Positions 28,476 to 39,555 of a stretch of 64,000 nucleotides of DNA are shown here, piece after piece. The stretch comes from Falsochrobactrum ovis. GTDB taxonomy: Bacteria > Pseudomonadota > Alphaproteobacteria > Rhizobiales > Rhizobiaceae. The DNA lies in assembly GCF_003259955.1 (NCBI RefSeq), contig NZ_QLMK01000001.1, positions 62,001 through 126,000 on the forward strand, read 5' to 3'. The notes below the pieces were generated by a model. The model did not search any database and was not told the DNA's origin. It saw only the letters and a program-made list of their open reading frames with translations. Positions within the stretch are counted from its first letter, which is position 1; the number at the start of each line of letters is the position of its first letter. A program made the position numbers and the translations under genes.

Positions 28476-31400
28476 TCAATTGCCCAGTGCATCCTCAAGG
28501 AAAGCGGCCAACTGTTCAAGATGCTTCGACATCAGACCCGTCGCTGGCGATGCTGCCGCAGGACGTCCCGCATAGCGAACACGTTGATGCTTGGCATCAA
28601 TATGGGCAAGTACCCATTCCAAATATGGATCGATGAAAGACCATGCGCCCATATTTTTCGGCTCTTCCTGACACCAGACAATTTCTGCCTGACGGAAGCG
28701 GGACAGCTCATTGATGAGCGCCTTGGCCGGGAACGGATAAAGCTGTTCCACACGCAGCAGATAAATATCGTCAATGCCACGCTTTTCGCGCTCTTCATAA
28801 AGGTCATAATAGACTTTGCCCGAACAGAGCACGACACGGCGGATCTTTGAGTCTTTCTGTAGCTTGATGCCTTCATTTTTATTGTACTGCGCATCATCCC
28901 ACAGCAAGCGATGGAACGATGAATCGCCTGAAAGCTCGCTCAGCGATGACACAGCCCGCTTGTGGCGCAACAGGGATTTCGGTGTCATCAGAATAAGCGG
29001 CTTGCGGAAATCACGCTTCATCTGACGGCGCAGAATATGGAAGTAGTTTGCCGGCGTGGTGCAATTTGCAACCTGCATATTATCTTCCGCACAAAGCTGC
29101 AGGAAGCGTTCCAACCGCGCAGAAGAGTGCTCCGGACCCTGCCCTTCATAACCATGTGGCAGCAGGCAGACGAGACCTGACATGCGCAACCATTTGCGTT
29201 CACCCGACGAGATGAACTGGTCAAACAACACCTGCGCACCATTGGCAAAGTCACCAAACTGCGCTTCCCACAGAACGAGCGCTCTTGGGTCCGAAAGCGA
29301 ATAGCCATATTCGTAACCAAGAACCGCTTCTTCCGAAAGCATCGAGTTGATAGCTTCGTAGATCGCCTGCCCCTTCTGAAGATTATTCAGCGGAATATAA
29401 CGATCCTGCGTTTGCTGGTCATAAAGAACAGAATGCCGCTGCGAGAAGGTGCCACGTTCAACATCTTGCCCTGAAAGACGAATCGGATGCCCTTCAAGCG
29501 CAAGCGAACCAAAAGCCAGCGCTTCACCGGTTGCCCAATCAATTCCCTCACCCGTTTCAAACATTTTGGCACGGTTGTCGAGGAAACGTTGAATCGTACG
29601 GTGAACGTTGAAATCCTTTGGAACCTCCACCAGCTTCTTGCCGATTTCCTTGAGCGTCTTGAGCGGAACTCCGGTCTTGCCGCGGCGTGGTTCATCCGCA
29701 TTATCCGCTGTGCGCAGGCCAGTCCAAGCACCGTCCAGCCAGTCGGCCTTATTCGGCTTATAGCTTTGACCCGCTTCAAATTCCTGCTCCAGATGCGCAC
29801 GCCAATCGGCTTTCATCTGATCGATTTCAGCCTGCGTAACCAGACCTTCTGCTATTAGTTTCTCGCTATAAAGCTGAACCGTCGTCTTATGCGCGCGGAT
29901 CTCTTTATACATCAATGGCTGCGTGAATGACGGCTCATCGCCCTCATTATGGCCAAAGCGGCGATAGCAGAACATGTCGATGACGACAGGCTTATGGAAG
30001 GTCATGCGGAATTCTGTTGCAACTTTCGCAGCAAACACCACCGCTTCCGGATCGTCACCATTAACGTGGAAAATCGGCGCTTCAATCATCTTGGCCACAT
30101 CCGATGGATAAGGCGATGAGCGCGAATAGGCCGGATTGGTGGTAAAGCCAATCTGGTTATTGATGATGAAATGGACAGTCCCAGCCACGCGGTGGCCCTT
30201 AAGACCAGACAGACCAAGACACTCAGCCACTACACCCTGGCCCGCAAAAGCCGCATCACCATGCAGCAGAAGCGGCAGAACCTTGGCCCGCTCCGTCAAT
30301 GGCACCATATCGTCACGGGTACGACCAACCAGCAAATCCTGTTTAGCGCGTGCCTTACCCATGACCACTGGGTTAACGATTTCCAGATGCGACGGATTGG
30401 CTGTCAGCGAAAGATGGACCGAATTGCCATCAAATTCACGATCAGACGACGCACCCAAATGGTACTTAACGTCACCTGAACCTTCCACATCATCGGGCGC
30501 AAAGGAACCACCCTTGAATTCATGGAAAATAGCGCGATGCGGCTTGCCCATAACCTGTGAAAGCACGTTGAGACGGCCACGATGCGCCATGCCCAAAACA
30601 ACTTCCTTCAGGCCCAGCTGACCACCACGCTTAATGATCTGTTCAAGCGCTGGAATGAGCGATTCCCCGCCATCCAGACCAAAACGCTTGGTGCCTTTAT
30701 ATTTCACGTCCAGAAATTGCTCGAAGCCTTCCGCCGCAATCAGCTTGGAAAGAATTGCTTTTTTGCCTTCTGGCGTAAAAGCAAACCCCTTGCCCGGACC
30801 TTCAATGCGCTCCTGAATCCATGATTTTTCCGCCGGATTGGAAATATGCATGAACTCAACGCCAATGGTTGAGCAATAGGTGCGCTTCAAAATATCGAGC
30901 ATTTCCGGAATGGTCGCATATTCGAGACCAAGCACATTGTCGATAAAGATTTTGCGATCATAATCCGCTGGCGTAAAGCCGTAATTTTCAGGCTCCAACT
31001 CGTTATAATCATTCGGCTTTTCCGCAAGGCCGAGCGGGTCGAGATTGGCATGCAGATGGCCACGCATACGATAGGCCCGGATCATCATGATCGCATGTAC
31101 GCTATCACGGGCTGCACGGGTCAATTCGTCTTCGGTCAAAGAACCCGCAGCGCCATTGGCAGTCTGCGCTTCGCCCTTGGCCGATTTGGCTTTGAGTTTA
31201 TCGGTGACATGTTTTTCAACATCAGCCCAATTGCCATCCAGCGCGGAAACCAGTTCGCCGCTTTCGGGCAATGGCCAGTTTTTCCGGGTCCAGGAAGCGC
31301 CTGCAGCATTTTTGCGAACATCATCAGCATCGTCCTGAAGCTGCGCGAAAAAATCGCGCCACTGCGGATCGACCGATGACGGATCGTCCTGATATTTGGC

Positions 31401-31487
31401 GTATAGCTCCTCGATATAGTCGGCATTGCCACCATAGAGGAACGAGGTAAGGGCGAAAACGTCGTTGGCTTGTTCTTGCCTTGCCAT
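28476..31487 (-). CDS. sucA: 2-oxoglutarate dehydrogenase E1 component
   Basis: Thiamine-diphosphate-dependent decarboxylation of 2-oxoglutarate. 1003 residues; thiamine-binding region LLHGDAAFAGQGVVAECLGL through NNQIGFTT near 405-445, HRGRLNVLSQVMGKP earlier, C-terminal domain with QFGDFANGAQVLFDQFI. Length matches rhizobial SucA. Separated from sucD by 240 bases that contain a GC-rich hairpin (31648-31663), so it may have its own promoter. Confidence 0.98.
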   Translation of the reverse strand: MARQEQANDVFALTSFLYGGNADYIEELYAKYQDDPSSVDPQWRDFFAQLQDDADDVRKNAAGASWTRKNWPLPESGELVSALDGNWADVEKHVTDKLKAKSAKGEAQTANGAAGSLTEDELTRAARDSVHAIMMIRAYRMRGHLHANLDPLGLAEKPNDYNELEPENYGFTPADYDRKIFIDNVLGLEYATIPEMLDILKRTYCSTIGVEFMHISNPAEKSWIQERIEGPGKGFAFTPEGKKAILSKLIAAEGFEQFLDVKYKGTKRFGLDGGESLIPALEQIIKRGGQLGLKEVVLGMAHRGRLNVLSQVMGKPHRAIFHEFKGGSFAPDDVEGSGDVKYHLGASSDREFDGNSVHLSLTANPSHLEIVNPVVMGKARAKQDLLVGRTRDDMVPLTERAKVLPLLLHGDAAFAGQGVVAECLGLSGLKGHRVAGTVHFIINNQIGFTTNPAYSRSSPYPSDVAKMIEAPIFHVNGDDPEAVVFAAKVATEFRMTFHKPVVIDMFCYRRFGHNEGDEPSFTQPLMYKEIRAHKTTVQLYSEKLIAEGLVTQAEIDQMKADWRAHLEQEFEAGQSYKPNKADWLDGAWTGLRTADNADEPRRGKTGVPLKTLKEIGKKLVEVPKDFNVHRTIQRFLDNRAKMFETGEGIDWATGEALAFGSLALEGHPIRLSGQDVERGTFSQRHSVLYDQQTQDRYIPLNNLQKGQAIYEAINSMLSEEAVLGYEYGYSLSDPRALVLWEAQFGDFANGAQVLFDQFISSGERKWLRMSGLVCLLPHGYEGQGPEHSSARLERFLQLCAEDNMQVANCTTPANYFHILRRQMKRDFRKPLILMTPKSLLRHKRAVSSLSELSGDSSFHRLLWDDAQYNKNEGIKLQKDSKIRRVVLCSGKVYYDLYEEREKRGIDDIYLLRVEQLYPFPAKALINELSRFRQAEIVWCQEEPKNMGAWSFIDPYLEWVLAHIDAKHQRVRYAGRPAAASPATGLMSKHLEQLAAFLEDALGN

Positions 31488-31727
31488 AGCCTATCCGGAG
31501 CTTTCCGCTCCGTCTCCTTTAAACGGCTCATTTAGCGCGGGCCGGAAGTTACTGAAACCTTCTTCCCTCACGCCGCCAGGGGGGAGCCGCAACGATCCCC
31601 GGCAAAATCTCGGTTGCACGCCAGAAGGGCAGCTTGCCACTTCTATTGCCGGAACGGTCCGGCGCCTATGCCAATCCCGGCAGCGACTTTCGCCACCGCC
31701 GGGGAATATTCAAGACAATAGCCAGCC

Positions 31728-32630
31728 TTAGCCTTTCAACACTTCGACAAGCGTCTTGCCGAGTTGTGCTGGCGATGGCGAGACGCGAATGCCCGCCGCT
31801 TCCATGGCCGCAATCTTGTCTTCCGCGCCGCCCTTGCCGCCAGAAATGACCGCTCCAGCATGGCCCATAGTGCGGCCTTCTGGTGCGGTACGACCGGCAA
31901 TAAAGCCAACCATAGGTTTCTTGCGGCCACGCTTGGCTTCGTCCTTGATGAACTGCGCTGCTTCTTCCTCAGCCGAGCCGCCGATTTCGCCGATCATGAC
32001 AATCGACTGGGTTTCATCATCGGCCAGGAACATTTCCAGCACGTCAATGAATTCAGTGCCCTTGACCGGATCGCCGCCAATACCAACAGCAGTTGTCTGG
32101 CCAAGACCTTCATTAGTGGTCTGAAACACTGCTTCATAGGTAAGCGTGCCCGAGCGGGATACAACACCCACCGAACCCTTCTTGAAGATATTGCCTGGCA
32201 TAATGCCGATCTTGCATTCTTCAGGTGTCAAAATACCGGGGCAGTTCGGACCAAGCAGGCGCGACTTTGAGCGCTCCAAACGCTCTTTGACGCGAACCAT
32301 ATCCATGACCGGAATGCCTTCGGTGATGCAGACAATGAAACCAATCTCAGCTTCGATTGCTTCAATGATCGCATCCGCGGCACCTGCTGGCGGAACATAG
32401 ATCACTGATGCATCTGCACCCGTGCGTTCCTTGCCTTCGGCTACCGTTGCAAAAATTGGAAGGTTTTCGCCACCCGCGCCCGTCCAGGTTTCGCCACCCT
32501 TTTTCGGATGAACACCACCGACCATCTGCGTGCCATAATAGGCCAGCGCCTGCTCGGTATGAAAAGTTCCGGTCTTACCAGTCAGGCCCTGTACGAGAAC
32601 CTTGGTGTCCTTGTTAACAAGAATGGACAT
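31728..32630 (-). CDS. sucD: Succinyl-CoA synthetase alpha subunit
   Basis: With SucC converts succinyl-CoA to succinate, making ATP or GTP. 300 residues: CoA-binding Rossmann domain ([17 protein letters not shown] near 14), and the phosphohistidine loop [18 protein letters not shown] near 245. Starts three bases after sucC, so the two are co-translated. The downstream genes sucA-sucB follow on the same strand. Confidence 0.97.
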   Translation of the reverse strand: MSILVNKDTKVLVQGLTGKTGTFHTEQALAYYGTQMVGGVHPKKGGETWTGAGGENLPIFATVAEGKERTGADASVIYVPPAGAADAIIEAIEAEIGFIVCITEGIPVMDMVRVKERLERSKSRLLGPNCPGILTPEECKIGIMPGNIFKKGSVGVVSRSGTLTYEAVFQTTNEGLGQTTAVGIGGDPVKGTEFIDVLEMFLADDETQSIVMIGEIGGSAEEEAAQFIKDEAKRGRKKPMVGFIAGRTAPEGRTMGHAGAVISGGKGGAEDKIAAMEAAGIRVSPSPAQLGKTLVEVLKG

Positions 32631-32633
32631 GCC

Positions 32634-33830
32634 TTAATTCCCCTTCACTGCGGCAACGATTTTCTGCGCCGCGTCGTCGAGATCGTCGGCCGAAATAACG
32701 TTCAGACCGCTCTCGTTGATGATTTTTTTGCCAAGCTCAACATTGGTGCCTTCAAGCCGGACCACCAGCGGAACTTTGAGCCCCACTTCCTTGACCGCTG
32801 CAATGACACCTTCCGCGATCACATCGCACTTCATGATGCCACCAAAGATATTGACCAAAATGCCTTCAACGGCTGGGTCAGCAGTGATGATCTTAAATGC
32901 GGAAGTTACTTTTTCCTTGGTAGCGCCGCCGCCAACATCGAGGAAGTTAGCAGGTTCTGCACCATAGAGCTTGATGATATCCATGGTAGCCATGGCCAGG
33001 CCCGCACCATTGACCATGCAGCCAATATTGCCGTCCAGTGCGACGTAAGCGAGATCGTGCTTGGAAGCTTCGATTTCCTTCTCGTCTTCTTCGGAAAGGT
33101 CGCGCAGTTCGAGAATATCCGCATGGCGGTAAAGCGCATTGCCGTCGAACGATACTTTCGCATCCAGAACGCGCAAACGACCATCTTTCATGACGATCAG
33201 CGGGTTGACTTCGAGAAGGCTCATATCCTTTTCGGTAAACGCTTTGTAGAGGATCGGAAACAGCTTCAGACCATCTTCACGCGCTTCGCCTTCAAGCGCC
33301 AACGCATCAGCCAGCTTGGCAGCATCTTCATCGGTCACGCCCTTGGCCGGATCAATCGCAACAGTGATGATCTTTTCTGGCGTTTCTTCAGCAACCGCTT
33401 CAATGTCCATACCGCCTTCGGTCGAAACGACAAAAGCCGGACGACCAACCGTGCGATCGATCAGCAGCGAGAGATAAAGCTCGCGCTCAATATCTGCGCC
33501 ATCTTCGATGTAAATCCGATTGACCTGCTTGCCAGCAGGACCGGTTTGCTTGGTTACCAGCGTATTACCCAGCATTTCTTTGGCGTGGGCGACAACTTCT
33601 TCAATCGACTTTGCCAGACGAACACCGCCCTTGGCATCTTCAGGCAGTTCTTTGAACTTGCCCTTGCCACGTCCGCCAGCATGGATCTGGCTTTTGACGA
33701 CATAAAGCGGTCCGGGAAGCGTCTTTGCCCATTCTTCTGCCTGTTCGACAGAATAAACAGCCACACCATTGGCGATCGGCGCGCCGTAGGTGTGAAGCAG
33801 GCGCTTGGCCTGGTATTCGTGAATATTCAT
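32634..33830 (-). CDS. sucC: Succinyl-CoA synthetase beta subunit
   Basis: ADP-forming subunit of succinyl-CoA synthetase. 398 residues: ATP-grasp domain from [16 protein letters not shown], with [16 protein letters not shown] and the nucleotide site, then the C-terminal ligase-CoA domain with [15 protein letters not shown]. Head of sucCD; 94 bases after mdh, with a terminator hairpin of mdh between. Confidence 0.97.
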   Translation of the reverse strand: MNIHEYQAKRLLHTYGAPIANGVAVYSVEQAEEWAKTLPGPLYVVKSQIHAGGRGKGKFKELPEDAKGGVRLAKSIEEVVAHAKEMLGNTLVTKQTGPAGKQVNRIYIEDGADIERELYLSLLIDRTVGRPAFVVSTEGGMDIEAVAEETPEKIITVAIDPAKGVTDEDAAKLADALALEGEAREDGLKLFPILYKAFTEKDMSLLEVNPLIVMKDGRLRVLDAKVSFDGNALYRHADILELRDLSEEDEKEIEASKHDLAYVALDGNIGCMVNGAGLAMATMDIIKLYGAEPANFLDVGGGATKEKVTSAFKIITADPAVEGILVNIFGGIMKCDVIAEGVIAAVKEVGLKVPLVVRLEGTNVELGKKIINESGLNVISADDLDDAAQKIVAAVKGN

Positions 33831-33884
33831 CTGGTTGCCCTCTGCGGATGCCCGGGTTCGACCGGTACGGATTGACAGCCGGAA

Positions 33885-33915
33885 AAGGCGGGAGCCACTC
33901 TGGCAACCCCGCCTT
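33885..33915 (-). terminator. Hairpin after mdh
   Basis: AAGGCGGG (33885-33892) pairs with CCCGCCTT (33908-33915), with an inner GCCA/TGGC stem; a T-run (TTTT) follows on the minus strand. It lies 10 bases after the mdh stop and before sucC, so it may reduce, rather than prevent, read-through into sucCDAB. Confidence 0.65.
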
Positions 33916-33924
33916 ATCTGGAAC

Positions 33925-35219
<1,295 letters not shown>

Positions 35220-36389
35220 TTAGGGGTGTTTTTCGTCAAATGCTTGTAAATATTCCGCACTTTGCATTTCAAAAAGTCGGGAAGCCGTCCGATCAAATTC
35301 AAAAGCCTCAACACCAACACCCTGCCGGGCCTGATAGAGTTTTTCCGGTGGCGCATCCGCCGAAATAAACAATCGGGCATGGTGATCGTAAAGCACGTCA
35401 ATCAATAGAATAAATCGCTTGGCTTCGTTGCGATGCGCAAAGTCTAATACCGGCACATCATCGATAAAAACTGTCTTATATCGTTTAACGATGGCGATAT
35501 AATCTGCCGCACCCAAAGGCTGGGCACAAAGCTCATCAAAGCTAAAACGCGCCGCTCCCGGCACCGCGTGCCGCACGATAATCTCGCGACCCTTGACCTG
35601 AATTTTATCCGGTGTTTCGGTGGCGCCATTCTTAAGATTGGCCCAGGCAATATTCATGCGCTTGGTTGTTTCAAGCCCCAATGGCGTGAGATAAACGGGC
35701 TGCCGATCCAGCTTCTCCAACCGATAATCGGTCCGTGAATCCAGATTGATCACATCCACATGCTGCTTGAGTATTTGCACAAATGGCAAAAAAAGCTGCC
35801 TGTTTAACCCGTTAAAATAAAGATTATCCGGCGCAACATTTGAAGTGGCAATCAGCACCACACCTCGGTCAAACAATGCGTTAAACAGACGGGAAAGGAT
35901 CATCGCATCGGCAATATCGGTCACGGTAAATTCATCAAAACACAACACCCATGCATCTTGTGCTAAAGCTTCCGCAACCGGCGGAATCGGGTCATCCTGC
36001 TTGGTTTCCCCACGCTTATGCGCCTGCCGATGCGCATAAATACGTTCGTGTACATCCGCCATGAAATCATTGAAATGGGCGCGACGCTTGCGCTCAATCG
36101 GCAGCAGCGAAAAGAAAAGATCCATCAGCATGGTCTTGCCGCGACCGACTTCGCCATGCACATAGAGGCCCTTTACCGGCTCCAGCGCCTGCCTGCGCTT
36201 ACCAAACAGCCAGCCCAACGCACTCGATTTACGCGAAAGCCGCTTGGTGCAAATCTCTTCAATCAACTTATCATAGCGTTGAGTGAGATCGCGTTGCGCA
36301 TCATCAGCTTCAATATCGCCGGCTCGCTCCATAGCGTCATAACGTTCTCGCACCGATGGAAAAGCTTTTAGGCTGCCATTGAAAGACAT
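35220..36389 (-). CDS. zapE: Cell division protein ZapE (AFG1-like ATPase)
   Basis: AAA-like ATPase related to mitochondrial AFG1/LACE1; in E. coli it modulates the Z-ring under stress. 389 residues: Walker A YVHGEVGRGKTMLMDLFF near 75-90, HFNDFMADVHERI, Walker B WVLCFDEFTVTDIADA, and the sensor region VLIATSNVAPDNLYFNGLNR. The ATG at 36389 follows GGAAC; eight further codons are open upstream. Its place next to mdh-suc is conserved in Brucella and relatives. Confidence 0.95.
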   Translation of the reverse strand: MSFNGSLKAFPSVRERYDAMERAGDIEADDAQRDLTQRYDKLIEEICTKRLSRKSSALGWLFGKRRQALEPVKGLYVHGEVGRGKTMLMDLFFSLLPIERKRRAHFNDFMADVHERIYAHRQAHKRGETKQDDPIPPVAEALAQDAWVLCFDEFTVTDIADAMILSRLFNALFDRGVVLIATSNVAPDNLYFNGLNRQLFLPFVQILKQHVDVINLDSRTDYRLEKLDRQPVYLTPLGLETTKRMNIAWANLKNGATETPDKIQVKGREIIVRHAVPGAARFSFDELCAQPLGAADYIAIVKRYKTVFIDDVPVLDFAHRNEAKRFILLIDVLYDHHARLFISADAPPEKLYQARQGVGVEAFEFDRTASRLFEMQSAEYLQAFDEKHP

Positions 36390-36417
36390 GTCAGGTTCCG
36401 TAACCCATATCAAATAG

Positions 36418-36440
36418 GGCGGAGCGATGATCGCCCCGCC
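36418..36440 (-). terminator. Stem-loop after omp19
   Basis: GGCGG (36418-36422) / CCGCC (36436-36440) outer arms with GCGA/TCGC inner arms and loop TGA, 26 bases past the omp19 stop. GC-rich but the T-run on the minus strand is poor. Confidence 0.5.
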
Positions 36441-36465
36441 ACATCATTTAAATATTCTCTAAACC

Positions 36466-37005
36466 CTATCGGGAAAGTGAAAGTGCCTGCCCGCCGACAG
36501 TCTGACCATCAAAACGGCTCTGGCCGGACGAATAAAGCGTGGCGACCGTTCCACCATTGGCATCATAAAGCGAAAGCTGCTTGCCGTTAACGGCCCATGA
36601 TGCAAGATTTGACAATTCACCGGGGCAGCGCAGCGGTCCCGCACGGTAACCCTGCCCATATTTGGTCTGCGGCGTTGCGATCTTGCACGATTGCCCCGCC
36701 ATATTGGCGTTCCACACGCCAGCCACAGATCCGGGCGTCAGATCCGGCGCTGTTTCCGGCGGCAGGCTAGCCACTTGCGTCCCGCTATCGTCTGCATTCA
36801 TTGAAGTATCGGGCGCAGTAGGAAAGCTTGTCGGGCTAGGCGTGTCCAGAGTGCTTTTCTGAACAGTCCTGGTTGGTGCCGGGCGCAATGGCGCTGGCGG
36901 AGGCGTCGAAATATAATCGGAATTTCCCATGCGGGAGCTTTGGCAGCCAGCTAACACCATCCCGGCTGCTGCAATGCTCAGCAAACTTGCTTTTGAAATT
37001 CCCAT
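36466..37005 (-). CDS. omp19: Outer-membrane lipoprotein Omp19 (protease inhibitor Inh family)
   Basis: Lipoprotein of 179 residues. Signal peptide MGISKASLLSIAAAGMVLAG-C with lipobox LAGC (Cys at about 21), a Pro/Thr-rich linker (about 25-85), then a C-terminal Inh/Omp19 beta-barrel starting GSVAGVWNANMAG with Cys-x-Cys pairing CKIATPQTKYG and LRCPGEL, ending DGQTVGGQALSLSR. The whole layout matches Brucella Omp19, known as a surface-exposed inhibitor of host proteases that helps antigen and bacterium survive digestion. That recall is strong but unverified. Start at 37005; an ATG at 37017 is also in frame. Confidence 0.92.
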   Translation of the reverse strand: MGISKASLLSIAAAGMVLAGCQSSRMGNSDYISTPPPAPLRPAPTRTVQKSTLDTPSPTSFPTAPDTSMNADDSGTQVASLPPETAPDLTPGSVAGVWNANMAGQSCKIATPQTKYGQGYRAGPLRCPGELSNLASWAVNGKQLSLYDANGGTVATLYSSGQSRFDGQTVGGQALSLSR

Positions 37006-37356
37006 CTGGTTCTCCATCTCATCGTGATGCCGCGGCCAATGGGGGGCATCGACGGCTATTGCGACTTTCCATGACGGAAAGTTTATCCCAAAACATTATG
37101 CATCGATAAAATGGCCATATAGTTAAAAAATCAACCGCAGGCGCGGTAATTTCGCCGTCAAACCCGTTAAGATGGGTTGAAACAGCTCACAAATTTTGAC
37201 AATGGGGCAGCAAGGACACATTTTACCGCTTATTTTGCTCTTGTGAGCGCGGATTTGGATGCTCCTCCAATGCGCCTCCACTGGCACTTTAGGGAATTTT
37301 CAGCCATATAAGCCTCTATTGCCGTGCAGAAACAGCTCAGGCCACAGGAACCATCG
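37006..37356. promoter_or_regulatory. omp19-dapF divergent intergenic region
   Basis: 351 bases with no gene. Contains a perfect 7-bp inverted repeat ACTTTCC (37064-37070) / GGAAAGT (37076-37082) about 60 bases upstream of the omp19 start, and AACCC/GGGTT arms around 37160. No consensus -35/-10 was found on either strand. Confidence 0.4.
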
Positions 37357-38244
37357 ATGAATAAGGCAGTCTTCGCCAAAATGAACGGATTGGGCAACAA
37401 GATCATTGTTGCCGATATGCGTGGGCGCACCGATCGGGTTGCGCCGGCTGCTGCTATTCATCTGGCAGGCGAGAAAGAAACAGCTTTTGATCAGATCATG
37501 GCTATCCATGATCCCCGATCCGATGGAACAGATTATTTTATCGAGATTATCAATAGGGACGGCACCCAAGCCCAGGCTTGCGGCAATGGTACCCGCTGTG
37601 TCGTGCAATGGCTTGCACGCGAAAGCGGTAAACGTTCCTATTTTTTCGAAACCTTGGCCGGTATTCTCACCGCCGACGAACACCAAGACGGCTTGATCAC
37701 CGTGGATATGGGAAAGCCCAATTTTGACTGGCAATCCATTCCGCTCGCCCATGCGATCAAAGACACCCGCGAAATCGATCTTTCTGCTGGCCCCGCTGAC
37801 GCACCAGTTCTTTCCGCGCCCTCGGTTGCTTCCATAGGCAATCCTCATGCGATCTTCTGGGTTGAAAATGATGTGTGGTCTTATCCGCTTGATAAATATG
37901 GACCAACGCTGGAACATGATCCAATCTTTCCAGAGCGCGCCAATATCTCCATTGCCCATGTGAAATCAAAGACGCTTATCGATCTGCGCACATGGGAACG
38001 CGGTGCCGGATTGACGGGCGCTTGCGGTTCTGCGGCTTGTGCTGCCGCAGTTTGCGCCGTTCGCACCGGGCGCGCTGAGCGCAAGATCACTGTTCAAGTA
38101 CCGGGCGGACCGCTTTTAATCGAATGGCGCGAGGACGATCATGTGCTGATGACCGGACCCGCTGAATGGGAATTTCAAGGCACATTTGATCCCGCAAGTG
38201 GCGAATGGAGCCGAGCAGCTAATGATGACCGAGGTGCTGCATAA
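37357..38244 (+). CDS. dapF: Diaminopimelate epimerase
   Basis: Converts LL- to meso-diaminopimelate for lysine and peptidoglycan. 295 residues; the two catalytic cysteines lie in ACGNGTRC and [23 protein letters not shown] is the expected start region. ATG 37357 preferred; 11 further codons are open upstream. Head of a tightly packed operon (dapF-mtaB-ftsY-ispZ), its TAA overlapping the mtaB ATG by one base. Confidence 0.96.
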   Translation: MNKAVFAKMNGLGNKIIVADMRGRTDRVAPAAAIHLAGEKETAFDQIMAIHDPRSDGTDYFIEIINRDGTQAQACGNGTRCVVQWLARESGKRSYFFETLAGILTADEHQDGLITVDMGKPNFDWQSIPLAHAIKDTREIDLSAGPADAPVLSAPSVASIGNPHAIFWVENDVWSYPLDKYGPTLEHDPIFPERANISIAHVKSKTLIDLRTWERGAGLTGACGSAACAAAVCAVRTGRAERKITVQVPGGPLLIEWREDDHVLMTGPAEWEFQGTFDPASGEWSRAANDDRGAA

Positions 38245-39542
38245 TGAGCGTTGAAGTAGTTACATTCGGCTGCCGCCTCAATACCTATGAATCCGAAGTG
38301 ATGAAGCGCGAAGCCGATGCTGCGGGCTTGGGCGAGCTTAAAGATGGCGCCATTATTTTCAACACCTGTGCTGTGACCGCCGAAGCGGTGCGGCAAGCAC
38401 GACAGGCTATCCGCAAGGCGCGCCGCGATAATCCGCAAGCGCGCATCATCGTCACCGGCTGCGCTGCCCAAACCGAAGCTGCCACATTCGATGCTATGGA
38501 GGAAGTTGACCTCATTTTGGGCAATGAGGAAAAGCTGAAAGCCAACTCCTACCGTATGTTGCCGGATTTTGGGGTCAACCAGTTCGAAAAAGTCCGCGTT
38601 AACGACATTATGGAAGTGCGCGAGACGGCCAGCCACATGGTCGATGCCATTGAAGGCCGCGCCCGTGCCTTCGTTCAGGTTCAGAATGGGTGCGACCACC
38701 GCTGCACTTTTTGCATCATTCCCTATGGTCGCGGCAATTCGCGCTCGGTGCCGATGGGCGGCGTGGTCGATCAGGTCAAACGCTTGGTTGATAATGGCTA
38801 TCGCGAAGTGGTGCTGACCGGGGTTGATATGACCTCCTACGGCCCCGATCTTCCCGGCAATCTTCGTCTGGGCAAGCTTGTCAAAACCGTGCTTGCTCAA
38901 GTGCCGGATTTGCAGCGTCTGCGCCTTTCATCCATTGATTCAATTGAAGCTGACGATGATTTGATGGACGCGATCGCCAATGAAAAACGTCTGATGCCGC
39001 ATCTGCATCTATCGCTACAGGCGGGCGATGATATGATCCTCAAACGCATGAAGCGCCGACATTTGCGTGACGATTCTATTCGTTTTTGCGAAACTGTGCG
39101 CAGCCTGCGCCCCGACATTGTTTTTGGTGCGGATATCATTGCCGGTTTCCCGACAGAAACCGAAGAGATGTTCCAAAATTCATTGAAAATCGTTGAGGAA
39201 TGCGGCCTCACCAACTTGCATGTTTTTCCTTATAGCGCGCGCGAAGGCACGCCCGCAGCACGCATGCCGCAAGTCCGGCGCGAGATCGTCAAAGAGCGCG
39301 CCGCAAGGCTACGCGCCGTGGGTGAAATTGCCTATCAAAAGCACCTTGCCTCGCTAATCGGCACCCGCCAGCGCTTGCTCGTGGAAAAACAAGGCGTCGC
39401 CCGCACTGAAGGCTTTACCCTTGCCGCTATTGATCAGGGCAATGCAGGCGAAATTATTGAATGCAACGTGACAGGCCACGACGGTGAAAAACTTCTCACC
39501 CGTCAGGCAGAGCCGCAGGCCGCTTGGGCTACGACCAGATAA
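38244..39542 (+). CDS. mtaB: tRNA (N6-threonylcarbamoyladenosine(37)-C2)-methylthiotransferase MtaB
   Basis: Adds 2-methylthio to t6A37 in tRNAs decoding ANN codons, so it acts on the product of TsaD. 432 residues: N-terminal UPF0004 domain with cluster cysteines in TFGCRLN, NTCAVTA and VTGCAAQ; radical-SAM CDHRCTFCIIPYGRG near 150; C-terminal TRAM domain. MtaB rather than MiaB or RimO from the FGCRLNTYESE start, the Arg (not Gln) after Cys, and length. Overlaps dapF by one base. Confidence 0.93.
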   Translation: MSVEVVTFGCRLNTYESEVMKREADAAGLGELKDGAIIFNTCAVTAEAVRQARQAIRKARRDNPQARIIVTGCAAQTEAATFDAMEEVDLILGNEEKLKANSYRMLPDFGVNQFEKVRVNDIMEVRETASHMVDAIEGRARAFVQVQNGCDHRCTFCIIPYGRGNSRSVPMGGVVDQVKRLVDNGYREVVLTGVDMTSYGPDLPGNLRLGKLVKTVLAQVPDLQRLRLSSIDSIEADDDLMDAIANEKRLMPHLHLSLQAGDDMILKRMKRRHLRDDSIRFCETVRSLRPDIVFGADIIAGFPTETEEMFQNSLKIVEECGLTNLHVFPYSAREGTPAARMPQVRREIVKERAARLRAVGEIAYQKHLASLIGTRQRLLVEKQGVARTEGFTLAAIDQGNAGEIIECNVTGHDGEKLLTRQAEPQAAWATTR

Positions 39543-39555
39543 GGTATCGAATTCT

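Noticed and set aside
32508-33875. Long (455-codon) plus-strand reading frame opposite sucC and the start of sucD
   Set aside because: It is antisense to sucC, which has all family motifs; the frame shows no recognisable domain and is the usual shadow of a codon-biased gene.
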